Assembly (NCBI RefSeq): GCF_038738535.1
Contig: NZ_CP046128.1
Location: forward strand, 1,612,001 to 1,676,000
Direction: 5' to 3'
Length of the DNA stretch: 64,000 bases
Origin: Bacillus pumilus
GTDB lineage: Bacteria > Bacillota > Bacilli > Bacillales > Bacillaceae
Shown piece after piece: positions 30,272-38,681 of this stretch. Position numbers and translations under genes: made by a program. Each line of letters starts with the position of its first letter. Within the stretch, counting starts at the first letter, position 1. The notes under the pieces are model-generated. The model was not told the DNA's origin and ran no database searches. It saw only the letters and a program-made list of their open reading frames with translations.

Positions 30272-31030
30272 TTATTGGAAAACGAATGCGTCGTGACCGG
30301 CCTGCTTTAGTCTTGCGACGAGGTCATCCGCATTTTGTTTTGTGCGGAAAGCCCCAGCTTGCACTCGGAACATACCTCCCTCTAATACAACGAAGGCGTC
30401 AAAGCCTTTGGATTTAAGTGTGGCTGCTAATTCATCCGCATTGGCTTTCACCTTGAAAGCCCCAGCCTGTACTTTATAAAGATTACCTGCTTTTTTTTTC
30501 AGCTGAAAGGCTTTCTCTAATCCAGTGGCATGAGCGCGAGCGATGCCTTGAAGGAAGGTCGCGTTGCGGAGCTTATTGGCATCAGCTGTCGTATCGATGA
30601 AACCATTCTCTGTTAAAATAGCGGGCATAGAAGTTTCTCGAAGAACGTGGAAGTTCGCTGTTTTCTTGCCGCGGTTGGCAAAATCCACTGAGCGAACAAT
30701 TTCATCATGAAGGGCATTGCGATACGTGGTGGTCGGTGCTGAAACGCCAGGATACACAAAGCTTTCAAAACCTGTGCCCCCGCCTGCATTAATATGAATA
30801 GACACGAAATAGTCAGCTCCCCAGCTGTTTGCCGCATTTGTACGCTGGGCCAAAGTGACGGACTGGTCAATTGAACGACTTAAGCGGACAGAAACGTCAT
30901 CATAATCACTAATCAACATATCTCTCAGTAAAATCGCGATTTGCAGTGTTATATTTTTCTCCAAAAGTCCATTTGCAGCAGCTCCAGAATCTGTTCCTCC
31001 GTGGCCAGGATCAATAAAAATTTTCACCAT
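30272..31030 (-). CDS. cwlC: N-acetylmuramoyl-L-alanine amidase CwlC (mother-cell lysis)
   Basis: 252-aa amidase_3 enzyme. Zinc ligands are in IDPGHGGTDSGA and in SIHINAGGGTGFE, the catalytic Glu in AILTENGFIDT. The C-terminal third carries two tandem SPOR-type repeats (GNLYKVQAGAFKVKANADELAATLK and EGGMFRVQAGAFRTKQNADDLVARLK), which bind denuded glycan. No signal peptide, as for B. subtilis CwlC, which releases the spore by lysing the mother cell. GAGGTGATGAATAG precedes ATG 31030, and a sigma-K -10 lies upstream. Confidence 0.96.
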   Translation of the reverse strand: MVKIFIDPGHGGTDSGAAANGLLEKNITLQIAILLRDMLISDYDDVSVRLSRSIDQSVTLAQRTNAANSWGADYFVSIHINAGGGTGFESFVYPGVSAPTTTYRNALHDEIVRSVDFANRGKKTANFHVLRETSMPAILTENGFIDTTADANKLRNATFLQGIARAHATGLEKAFQLKKKAGNLYKVQAGAFKVKANADELAATLKSKGFDAFVVLEGGMFRVQAGAFRTKQNADDLVARLKQAGHDAFVFQ

Positions 31031-31049
31031 CTATTCATCACCTCGTCTT

Positions 31050-31058
31050 TATTTTATG
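31050..31058 (-). promoter_or_regulatory. Sigma-K-like -10 upstream of cwlC
   Basis: CATAAAATA on the minus strand fits CATANNNTA, 20 bp before the cwlC start; cwlC is a known sigma-K gene in B. subtilis. The -35 AC is not convincingly placed. The rest of the interval 31059-31339 before spoVK shows no other gene. Confidence 0.6.
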
Positions 31059-31339
31059 AGAAAATAGAAGAATTGCCTGTACAATATTGAGACTCTTTTC
31101 TGCACAATTTGTGATGAGAAAGCTACATTTTTCTAAGAAAAAACAAATTGTTGGTTTGTCCGCCTAAATTGGATGAATACAATGGAAATAGCACATCATT
31201 TCCTGGGAAACCGCAGAAATCCCTACAATATTCGGTATCTCGGGTCATTTTGACAGCAAACTTGGGCTTAAGCGGGCGATTGTCACGATTACAGCTCCAC
31301 CCGAATAGAATAAAGAGAGAAGAGCGAGAGGTGAATACG

Positions 31340-32299
31340 TTGGAGCGAGCTGTCACATATAAAAACAACGGCCAAATCAATATTATACTTAACGGACAAA
31401 AGCAAGTATTGGTTGATGCAGATTCAGAGGCAGAATACTTAGAAGCCTTGCAGAAAAATGAGGCAAAGCACAGCATCTTACGGGAAATAGAGCGTGAAAT
31501 GAACAGCCTTGTCGGTATGGATGAAATGAAACGAAACATAAAAGAGATTTATGCTTGGATCTTTGTCAATCAAAAAAGGCAGGAACAAGGGTTAAAGGTA
31601 GGCAAACAAGCGCTTCATATGATGTTCAAAGGGAATCCAGGCACAGGGAAAACAACGGTTGCAAGACTTGTCGGGAAGCTTTTCTTTGAAATGAATGTCC
31701 TCTCAAAGGGGCACTTAATTGAAGCGGAACGCGGAGATCTTGTCGGAGAGTACATTGGTCATACTGCGCAAAAAACAAGGGAGTTAATTAAAAAATCACT
31801 AGGCGGCATTTTGTTCATCGACGAAGCCTATTCTCTTGCCCGCGGAGGCGAAAAGGATTTTGGGAAAGAAGCGATTGATACCCTAGTAAAACATATGGAG
31901 GACAAACAGCACGAATTCATTCTCATTCTTGCTGGCTACTCTAAGGAAATGGATCATTTTCTATCATTAAACCCTGGGCTGCAATCCAGATTTCCAATCA
32001 ATATCAGCTTTCCTGATTATACCGTCGATCAGCTCATGGACATTGCCAAACGAATGATGGCTGACAGAGAATATATATTTACCCAAGAAGCTGAATGGAA
32101 GCTGCGAGATTACTTAATGCACATTAAAAGCACCACGAGTCCTGCAAAATTCAGCAACGGCCGCTTTGTGCGAAACACGATTGAAAAGGCCATTCGAACC
32201 CAAGCGATGAGACTCCTGCTTGTGGATCATTATGATAAAAAAGATTTGCTCACGATTAAAAGTCACGATCTGCAAATGAAAGAGGATACGCCTACTTAA
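31340..32299 (+). CDS. spoVK: Stage V sporulation protein K, CbxX/CfqX-type AAA ATPase
   Basis: 319-aa AAA+ protein with Walker A FKGNPGTGKTTVAR, Walker B GGILFIDEAYSLARGG, and the SRFP arginine-finger region. It is needed for spore maturation in the mother cell. Start TTG 31340 (ERAVTYKNNGQINII) matches the B. subtilis protein and has GAGAGGTG 6 nt upstream; a much longer open frame exists upstream from 31148 but is not coding by similarity. Divergent from cwlC. The terminator overlaps the 3' end. Confidence 0.94.
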   Translation: MERAVTYKNNGQINIILNGQKQVLVDADSEAEYLEALQKNEAKHSILREIEREMNSLVGMDEMKRNIKEIYAWIFVNQKRQEQGLKVGKQALHMMFKGNPGTGKTTVARLVGKLFFEMNVLSKGHLIEAERGDLVGEYIGHTAQKTRELIKKSLGGILFIDEAYSLARGGEKDFGKEAIDTLVKHMEDKQHEFILILAGYSKEMDHFLSLNPGLQSRFPINISFPDYTVDQLMDIAKRMMADREYIFTQEAEWKLRDYLMHIKSTTSPAKFSNGRFVRNTIEKAIRTQAMRLLLVDHYDKKDLLTIKSHDLQMKEDTPT

Positions 32300-32318
32300 A
32301 ATGGCGTATCCTTTTTAT
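32283..32318 (+). terminator. Terminator of spoVK
   Basis: Stem AGGATACGCC/GGCGTATCCT, whose loop holds the spoVK stop, followed by TTTTTATA. Confidence 0.85.
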
Positions 32319-32420
32319 AAAGAGATACTAAAATAAACCAGCCGAATAGTGGTATACGTGTGATGTGTTTGGTATGATGGTACTACTGAAAACTTAAGTA
32401 CAGAAAGGAAACAACTGACG

Positions 32421-33683
32421 TTGAATGAACATGAAATGACAGAAAAAGCGATCCTTGTCGGCTGTCAATTGCCGCATGTCACGGATGAACGCTTTCAATA
32501 CTCAATGGAAGAATTAGCTTCCTTAACCAAAACGGCTGGCGGTGAAGCTGTCAGCGTAATGACGCAGAAGAGAAATAGACAAGACAGCGCAACATATATC
32601 GGTAAAGGGAAAGTAGAAGAGCTTGAAGTGCTTTGCGAGGAATTCGAATGTGATGTCATTATTTTTAACGATGAACTGTCTCCAAGTCAGCTGAAAGCTT
32701 TGGCAACTGCCTTAGATGTGAAAATTATCGATCGTACACAATTGATTTTAGACATCTTTGCAAAAAGAGCTCGGACAAGAGAGGGGAAGCTGCAAATAGA
32801 GCTTGCCCAGCTTCAGTATGCCTTGCCAAGACTAAGCGGACAAGGGATCAGCCTCTCAAGACAAGGCGGCGGAATTGGCGCAAGAGGTCCAGGTGAAACA
32901 AAACTTGAAACAGATAGACGCCATATTCGAAACCGTATTCACGAAATTAATGGGCAATTATCTACAGTCAAAGAACACCGTACAAGATACCGGGAACGCC
33001 GGAAGAAAAATGGGGTGTTCCAAATTGCCATTGTCGGATATACGAATGCCGGAAAATCTACTTTGTTTAACCAATTAACAGATGCAGATAGTCATGAAGA
33101 GGATCTGCTGTTTGCGACACTTGATCCAATGACACGTAAGATGACATTAGCATCTGGCTACAGTGTGCTGATTTCAGATACCGTTGGTTTTATCCAAGAC
33201 CTTCCAACAACACTCATTGCGGCATTTCGTTCCACTCTTGAAGAAGTGAAGGAAGCTGATTATTTGCTTCACGTCATTGATTCTTCTAATGAGGATTACG
33301 AAGGTCACGAACGGACGGTTCATGAGCTTTTAGAGGAATTAGAAGCAGATCGTATTCCAATGCTGACGGTTTATAACAAAGAAGATCAAATCAGACCGGA
33401 TTTCATCCCATCTTCAAAGCATCGTCATCTGTTAATCAGTGCGAGACACGAAGAAGATGTGAAACGATTAAAAGCGGATATTATGGCAGAACTGAAACAA
33501 AACTTTTTAAAGCCATATCATGTGAAGATTCCAGCGTATGAAGGAAAGCTCATCTCCGCATTAAAATCAGAAACGCTTGTAGAATCACTAGAATTTCAAA
33601 AAGAAGCAGAACTTTATGACATCACCGGGTTTAGTGGTGAGGAGCAGACCATATTAGGTCAAATCAAGAAGTATATGTTGTAA
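32421..33683 (+). CDS. hflX: GTPase HflX
   Basis: 420-aa GTPase that binds the large ribosomal subunit and rescues stalled or heat-inactivated ribosomes. The N-terminal HflX domain includes the glycine-rich linker [15 protein letters not shown]; the GTPase has G1 [14 protein letters not shown]3 [12 protein letters not shown] and G4 VYNKED. Starts at TTG 32421 with AAAGGA 11 nt upstream, so the start is moderately sure. Same place as B. subtilis ynbA, followed by ynbB. Confidence 0.94.
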   Translation: MNEHEMTEKAILVGCQLPHVTDERFQYSMEELASLTKTAGGEAVSVMTQKRNRQDSATYIGKGKVEELEVLCEEFECDVIIFNDELSPSQLKALATALDVKIIDRTQLILDIFAKRARTREGKLQIELAQLQYALPRLSGQGISLSRQGGGIGARGPGETKLETDRRHIRNRIHEINGQLSTVKEHRTRYRERRKKNGVFQIAIVGYTNAGKSTLFNQLTDADSHEEDLLFATLDPMTRKMTLASGYSVLISDTVGFIQDLPTTLIAAFRSTLEEVKEADYLLHVIDSSNEDYEGHERTVHELLEELEADRIPMLTVYNKEDQIRPDFIPSSKHRHLLISARHEEDVKRLKADIMAELKQNFLKPYHVKIPAYEGKLISALKSETLVESLEFQKEAELYDITGFSGEEQTILGQIKKYML

Positions 33684-33701
33684 GAAAGGAATTAAATCAA
33701 G

Positions 33702-34982
33702 ATGTTTCATACATTAAAACACGGCAGTATTTTAGAAAAAGTAGCAGCAGAAACAGAACAAGACATTTTACACATGCATCAGCAAATTGATCAAAAGAGC
33801 GAACAAAATGAGTGGCGGGTGCTTGAAAGCTACCGAAAGCATAAAGTCAGTGACTCTCACTTTAACCCGACAACTGGATATGGCTATGATGATATGGGAA
33901 GAGACACGTTAGAAAAGATCTACGCAGATGTCTTCGGAGGAGAAAGCGGCCTTGTGCGTCCGCAGATCATTTCCGGCACACATGCGATTTCCATTGCGTT
34001 ATTTGGTGTGCTGAGACCTGGCGATGAATTGATCTATATGACAGGAAAACCATACGATACGCTAGAAGAAATTGTAGGGATCCGCGGCAAAGAAGGGACA
34101 GGCTCATTAAAAGATTTCCAGATTGATTACAAGGCCATTGATTTAAGACAAGATGGATCCGTCGATTATGACAAAGTAAAAGAGTCAATCTCCTATAAAA
34201 CAAAAATGATCGGCATTCAGCGTTCGAAAGGCTATGCGTCAAGACCCTCCTTTACAATAGAAGAAATCGAGCAAATGATCTCATTTGTAAAAGAGATCAA
34301 TGAAGAAATCATTGTGTTTGTGGACAACTGTTATGGTGAATTTACTGAATTACAAGAGCCATGTCATGTGGGAGCGGATCTTATGGCAGGTTCCCTTATT
34401 AAAAATCCAGGCGGCGGCCTTGCCAAAACAGGCGGCTACATCGTTGGAAAAGAAAAATGGGTAGAAGCTTGCTCTTATCGAATGACATCTCCGGGCATCG
34501 GCAGTGAAGCGGGTGCATCGCTGTATGCGCTCCAGGAAATGTATCAAGGATTTTTCTTAGCACCGCATGTTGTGGCTCAAAGCTTAAAGGGCGCAGTGTT
34601 CACGGCTCGTTTTCTTGAGAAGCTCGGATTCCAAACGAACCCAGCGTGGAATGCGAAAAGAACGGATTTGATTCAATCAGTCGAATTTGGCGATCCTAAC
34701 AAAATGATTGCGTTCTGCCAGGCGATTCAATATGCATCTCCGATCAACAGTCACGTCACACCGCATGCGAGCTATATGCCGGGCTACGAGGATGATGTCA
34801 TCATGGCAGCGGGCACCTTCGTCCAAGGAGCTAGTATCGAATTGTCAGCCGATGGACCGATCAGACCGCCTTATACAGCCTACGTTCAAGGCGGACTCAC
34901 GTATGCCCATGTGAAAAATGCGATTTGCAGTGCTGTAGATGCCTTATTAGAACAAGGTTTTATCGACATACCTGCTCAATAA
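33702..34982 (+). CDS. ynbB: YnbB, PLP-dependent lyase of the aluminium-resistance/methionine gamma-lyase-like family
   Basis: 426-aa fold-type I PLP enzyme. Seen: N-terminal FNPTTGYGYDDMGRDTLEKIYADVFGGESGLVRPQIISGTHA, a D in VFVDNCYGEFTE (PLP ring contact) and the lysine in GSLIKNPGGGLAKTGGY. The reaction of this family is not established; names like aluminium-resistance protein come from one report. Placed 18 bp after hflX and before the glnRA promoter, as in B. subtilis. Confidence 0.9.
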   Translation: MFHTLKHGSILEKVAAETEQDILHMHQQIDQKSEQNEWRVLESYRKHKVSDSHFNPTTGYGYDDMGRDTLEKIYADVFGGESGLVRPQIISGTHAISIALFGVLRPGDELIYMTGKPYDTLEEIVGIRGKEGTGSLKDFQIDYKAIDLRQDGSVDYDKVKESISYKTKMIGIQRSKGYASRPSFTIEEIEQMISFVKEINEEIIVFVDNCYGEFTELQEPCHVGADLMAGSLIKNPGGGLAKTGGYIVGKEKWVEACSYRMTSPGIGSEAGASLYALQEMYQGFFLAPHVVAQSLKGAVFTARFLEKLGFQTNPAWNAKRTDLIQSVEFGDPNKMIAFCQAIQYASPINSHVTPHASYMPGYEDDVIMAAGTFVQGASIELSADGPIRPPYTAYVQGGLTYAHVKNAICSAVDALLEQGFIDIPAQ

Positions 34983-34991
34983 AAAAATCCA

Positions 34992-35042
34992 TGTTAATAT
35001 TCCTAACATAGTGTTGACACATAATATAACATGAGATATAAT
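34992..35042 (+). promoter_or_regulatory. glnRA promoter with two GlnR/TnrA boxes
   Basis: Box 1 TGTTAATATTCCTAACA (34992-35008) matches TGTNAN7TNACA; box 2 TGACACATAATATAACA (35015-35031) matches with one change. A sigma-A promoter overlaps box 2: TTGACA (35014-35019), 17-bp spacer, TATAAT (35037-35042). GlnR would block it when glutamine is abundant, through feedback-inhibited GlnA. Confidence 0.92.
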
Positions 35043-35073
35043 AAATTTAAGCAAAGAGGAGGAGACAGTTGAG

Positions 35074-35484
35074 ATGAGTGATAACATTCGCCGCTCAATG
35101 CCTTTATTCCCAATTGGGATTGTCATGCAGCTAACAGAATTATCTGCAAGGCAAATTCGCTATTATGAGGAAAATGGATTAGTATTTCCAGCAAGAAGTG
35201 ATGGGAATCGCCGATTATTTTCTTTCCATGATGTTGATAAATTACTAGAAATTAAAAACCTCATCGAACAAGGTGTAAACATGGCAGGAATCAAAAAACT
35301 TTTTGCCAAAGCTGAGGCAGAAAATCCAGCGTCTGACACAAAGACCGAGGAGAAAACCACAGCCAAGCACAACTTGACAGATGATGAACTCAGGAAGCTA
35401 CTGAAGAAGGAACTCATTCAGGCTGGACGTTTCCAACAAGGAACGACCTTTAGGCAGGGGGATATGTCAAGGTTCTTCCGTTAA
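35074..35484 (+). CDS. glnR: MerR-family nitrogen regulator GlnR
   Basis: 136-aa repressor. The N-terminal winged helix ([44 protein letters not shown]) is the MerR DNA-binding domain; the flexible C-terminal tail ([16 protein letters not shown]) is the part that responds to feedback-inhibited glutamine synthetase. GAGGAGGAGA precedes ATG 35074. First gene of glnRA, under the two boxes upstream. Confidence 0.96.
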   Translation: MSDNIRRSMPLFPIGIVMQLTELSARQIRYYEENGLVFPARSDGNRRLFSFHDVDKLLEIKNLIEQGVNMAGIKKLFAKAEAENPASDTKTEEKTTAKHNLTDDELRKLLKKELIQAGRFQQGTTFRQGDMSRFFR

Positions 35485-35543
35485 CGAATTAGCAAAAGCA
35501 TTGCTATACAATTTTACCTTTTGTAGGGGAGGAGTTTTACGAA

Positions 35544-36878
35544 ATGGCAAAATACACAAGAGAAGATATCGTAAAATTAGTAAATGAGGAAAACGTAAAG
35601 TACATTCGTCTGCAATTTACAGACATTCTCGGAACGATTAAAAATGTTGAAATTCCTGTGAGCCAGTTAGAAAAAGCTCTCGATAACAAATGTATGTTTG
35701 ACGGTTCATCTATTGAAGGCTTCGTACGTATTGAAGAATCAGATATGTATCTATACCCAGATCTCAATACATTTGTTATTTTCCCTTGGACAGCAGAAAA
35801 AGGTAAAGTTGCACGCTTTATTTGTGACATTTACAAGCCGGACGGGACGCCATTTGATGGAGACCCACGTAATAACTTAAAGCGTGTCTTAAAGGAAATG
35901 GAAGAACTAGGATTTAGTGATTTCAACCTTGGGCCTGAGCCAGAATTCTTCTTATTTAAATTAGATGAAAAAGGCGAACCAACGCTTGAACTAAACGATA
36001 AAGGCGGATACTTTGACCTTGCACCAACAGATCTAGGCGAAAACTGCCGCCGTGATATCGTGCTTGAGCTTGAAGAAATGGGCTTTGAAATTGAAGCATC
36101 TCACCACGAAGTAGCACCTGGACAGCATGAAATTGATTTCAAATATGCTGGCGCTATCCGTTCTTGTGATGACATTCAAACGTTCAAACTCGTTGTCAAA
36201 ACGATTGCGAGAAAGCACGGTCTTCATGCGACATTCATGCCAAAACCATTGTTCGGTGTAAACGGTTCTGGTATGCACTGTAACCTATCATTATTCAAAA
36301 ATGGCAAAAACGCATTCTTTGATGAAAAAGCAGATTTACAATTAAGCGAGACTGCTAGACACTTTATCGCAGGTATCGTCAAGCACGCAACAAGCTTTAC
36401 AGCGGTCACAAACCCAACGGTTAACTCTTACAAGCGTCTTGTACCTGGTTATGAAGCACCTTGCTACGTTGCATGGAGTGCACAAAACCGCAGTCCATTG
36501 ATCCGTATCCCTGCATCACGCGGCATCAGCACACGTGTAGAAGTGCGCAGCGTTGACCCATCTGCAAACCCATACCTTGCACTAAGCGTATTACTTGCAG
36601 CAGGTCTAGACGGAATCAAAAATAAACTAGCCGCACCAGCACCAATCGACAGAAACATTTATGTCATGGACAAAGAAGAGCGCCTTGAAAACGGCATCTC
36701 TGACCTGCCTGCAACACTTGCAGAAGCACTTGAGTTACTGAAATCAAACGAAGTCATGATCAACGCACTAGGCGATCACCTATTCGAACACTTCATCGAA
36801 TCAAAAGAAATCGAATGGGATATGTTCCGCACCCAAGTGCACCCATGGGAACGCGATCAGTATATGTCTCAGTATTAA
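35544..36878 (+). CDS. glnA: Glutamine synthetase type I
   Basis: 444-aa GSI-alpha enzyme making glutamine from glutamate, ammonia and ATP, and acting as a sensor that activates GlnR and traps TnrA. Motifs: [74 protein letters not shown] (the Arg region of feedback control) and [18 protein letters not shown]. No adenylylation tyrosine loop, as expected for the alpha subtype. RBS GGGGAGGAG before ATG 35544. Terminator follows. Confidence 0.97.
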   Translation: MAKYTREDIVKLVNEENVKYIRLQFTDILGTIKNVEIPVSQLEKALDNKCMFDGSSIEGFVRIEESDMYLYPDLNTFVIFPWTAEKGKVARFICDIYKPDGTPFDGDPRNNLKRVLKEMEELGFSDFNLGPEPEFFLFKLDEKGEPTLELNDKGGYFDLAPTDLGENCRRDIVLELEEMGFEIEASHHEVAPGQHEIDFKYAGAIRSCDDIQTFKLVVKTIARKHGLHATFMPKPLFGVNGSGMHCNLSLFKNGKNAFFDEKADLQLSETARHFIAGIVKHATSFTAVTNPTVNSYKRLVPGYEAPCYVAWSAQNRSPLIRIPASRGISTRVEVRSVDPSANPYLALSVLLAAGLDGIKNKLAAPAPIDRNIYVMDKEERLENGISDLPATLAEALELLKSNEVMINALGDHLFEHFIESKEIEWDMFRTQVHPWERDQYMSQY

Positions 36879-36883
36879 TAAAG

Positions 36884-36919
36884 AAAACCCCTTGGAACCA
36901 ATGGTTTCAGGGGTTTTTA
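36884..36919 (+). terminator. Terminator of glnRA
   Basis: AAAACCCC stem closing on GGGGTTTT with inner GGAACC/GGTTTC pairing, followed by TTTTAT. Confidence 0.85.
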
Positions 36920-36991
36920 TTTTGGTCAAATTATATTCAGAAAAGAAGAAAACGATGTGTAAACCTATGTTTAAAAAGAGAATTAGTGTTC

Positions 36992-37226
36992 CTAAAGAAA
37001 CTGTTTTAAAGTTATTTCTACGCCACCAACTTCAATATCACTTCTAAGCAATTCTTTATGTTTTGAAGCAGCAACTTGCGCTTCTTTTTGTACTAAATTC
37101 ACCTTTAGAAAGCTCTGTTACTTCTTGTGTTACAGGATCCATATGTTTAATTCTGTACTGCCATGTCGTTCCTCTTTTAATGCACTCTACATAAAACATA
37201 CCTTTTATAGATAAGTATTTTTGCAT
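36992..37226 (-). pseudogene. Remnant of a phage/ICE tyrosine integrase (N-terminal arm-binding part)
   Basis: Minus-strand reading from ATG 37226 gives KGMFYVECIKRGTTWQYRI ... VTQEVTELSKGEFSTKR and then goes out of frame; shifting frame at about 37084 continues EAQVAASKHKELLRSDIEV and stops at 36992. This pattern (short beta strands, then KxEFxTKKEAxxAA) is the N-terminal arm-type DNA-binding domain of tyrosine integrases. So it is a truncated, frameshifted fragment of ~75 codons; catalytic parts are missing. It stands directly after glnA and before the Rap/LXG accessory block, so that block may have come in with the lost element. No other gene fits 36920-37331. Confidence 0.65.
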
Positions 37227-37331
37227 TTTGCGGGATACCGAAAACTTTTAAAATGAACACTTCGACTTTACATATGTTGTAAATGCCATGTTAAAATTAT
37301 ACAAAGTAAATGATAGCAAGGGGGTAATGGG

Positions 37332-38423
37332 ATGTCAGGTTTGATCTCCTCTGTAGATGTAGCAAACACACTCAACAAATGGTATTTACATATTAAAAAG
37401 AGGGAAGTTTCACAAGCAGTAGAGTTGAGGGATGAGATTCAAGAAATGTTAGGCGAAATGGAAGAAAATCAAGATGTTTTACTCTATTTCAATATTCTTG
37501 ATTACAGATTTAAGGTACTTATGGAAGATTTAGTGAGGCAACCAACAATAACAGAAAGTGAAAGAGTCAAAACAGATGACATGCTAAGGTTTTACTTTTA
37601 TCTTTTCAAAGGTATGTATGAGAGTGCAAAGAATAACTATTCAGAAGCTCTAGTCCTATTCAGAGTAGCTGAGAGACAATTGGACAAGGTACATGATGAA
37701 ATTGAAAAGGCTGAGTTCCATTATAAAATTGGCACACTCTACTATTTCAACAAGGTCACGCTCCTTTCTCACCATCATCTACAAACAGCCAAGGATATCT
37801 ACAAAGGTCATGAAGGCTACAGCATACAGACCATAAACTGTAATATGTTGTTGGCACTGAATTTGATTGATGATGGTAGACTAGACAAAGCTGAAAGAAT
37901 GCTTTTGGAGTGTGTCGATAGACTGATTGAGAAGAATGATAAGAGATTGTTAGCGTTGGCTTATTATGATTTAGGATTTCTCAAAATTCAGGATGACCAC
38001 CATATAGAAGCAATTGAATATTTCAACAAAGCAATTTCCGCAGATGATCTAAAACAGTCAGCTCCTGTTTCTTACTTACAATGTGCGTATGAATTTGCAA
38101 GATCAAGCTATAAATCAAATCAGTTGGATCAGGCAATAAGTTGGGTTGCTGAGGGGAAAACCTTTTCTAAAGAACAGCAGAACACAAACTTTATTTTGAA
38201 ATTCAATATCCTTGAGAAATGTTATACAACACCACGGGAAAGCTATGAGGACATCAAGAAAGGGCTATATCTTTTGGAAGAAAGAAAAGCATATGTTGAT
38301 TTAGAGGCATTAGCTCCTGATGTTGCCTCCATATATAAAAAGTTAAATCTTTATGAAGAAAGTAACTACTTCTTGGAATTGGCTTTAAAATCTTGTACGC
38401 TTATAGGAAAGGAGGTCATATGA
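37332..38423 (+). CDS. Rap-family regulator, cognate of the Phr at 38426
   Basis: 363-aa Rap protein. N-terminal bundle (VANTLNKWYLHIKKREVSQAVELRDEI, MEENQDVLLYFNILDYRFKVLMEDL), then TPR repeats including ALVLFRVAERQLDKVHDEIEKAEFHYKIGTLYYF and AIEYFNKAIS. AGGGGGTAATGGG before ATG 37332. The stop overlaps an ATG of the phr gene, so they are coupled. Base composition is more AT-rich than the backbone, fitting arrival with a mobile element. Target (Spo0F, ComA or an element regulator such as ImmR control) cannot be told from sequence. Confidence 0.9.
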   Translation: MSGLISSVDVANTLNKWYLHIKKREVSQAVELRDEIQEMLGEMEENQDVLLYFNILDYRFKVLMEDLVRQPTITESERVKTDDMLRFYFYLFKGMYESAKNNYSEALVLFRVAERQLDKVHDEIEKAEFHYKIGTLYYFNKVTLLSHHHLQTAKDIYKGHEGYSIQTINCNMLLALNLIDDGRLDKAERMLLECVDRLIEKNDKRLLALAYYDLGFLKIQDDHHIEAIEYFNKAISADDLKQSAPVSYLQCAYEFARSSYKSNQLDQAISWVAEGKTFSKEQQNTNFILKFNILEKCYTTPRESYEDIKKGLYLLEERKAYVDLEALAPDVASIYKKLNLYEESNYFLELALKSCTLIGKEVI

Positions 38424-38425
38424 TC

Positions 38426-38560
38426 ATGAAAAAAATAATGGTGATTATTACTACTGCTTTGCTGATAGGTACAATACTTGGAATGCCTATTTTACAACAT
38501 ACCCAGGCAGATGCTAAAAGTGATATAGTGTTACTTTCCTCAAGAGGTGCAGGATCATAA
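38426..38560 (+). CDS. Phr signalling pre-peptide
   Basis: 44-aa Phr precursor: basic start KKIMVII, hydrophobic signal TTALLIGTILGMPIL, likely cleavage after QADA, and a short C-terminal part KSDIVLLSSRGAGS. The expected signalling peptide lies at the end; SRGAG has Arg in the second place like ERGMT or SRNVT, but it would leave one more Ser. ATG 38420 overlaps the rap stop and would add Met-Ile; GGAGG fits either start. Too short for most gene callers. Confidence 0.8.
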   Translation: MKKIMVIITTALLIGTILGMPILQHTQADAKSDIVLLSSRGAGS

Positions 38561-38625
38561 AATCAACCTCTACAGACCAGCTCCGGGGTTGAATGGTTAA
38601 AAATAGATAAATTGGATTAAAGTAT

Positions 38626-38679
38626 AAGACTCCTTATGGTATTCTAGTAAATGAATACGCCATAAAAGGAGTCTTTTTT
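38626..38679 (+). terminator. Terminator-like hairpin that contains the LXG gene ribosome site
   Basis: Arms AAGACTCCTT (38626-38635) and AAGGAGTCTT (38666-38675) pair perfectly, extended by ATGG/CCAT and TATTC/GAATA with small bulges, then TTTTT. The 3' arm includes AAAGGAG, the ribosome binding site of the LXG start at 38682. It can terminate rap-phr transcription and also hide the site. Confidence 0.75.
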
Positions 38680-38681
38680 AT

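Noticed and set aside
31148..31339. N-terminal extension of SpoVK
   Set aside because: Similarity to SpoVK begins at the TTG at 31340, which also has a ribosome site.
36815..37009. 64-codon plus-strand ORF over the glnA end
   Set aside because: It overlaps glnA and its terminator; no ribosome site.
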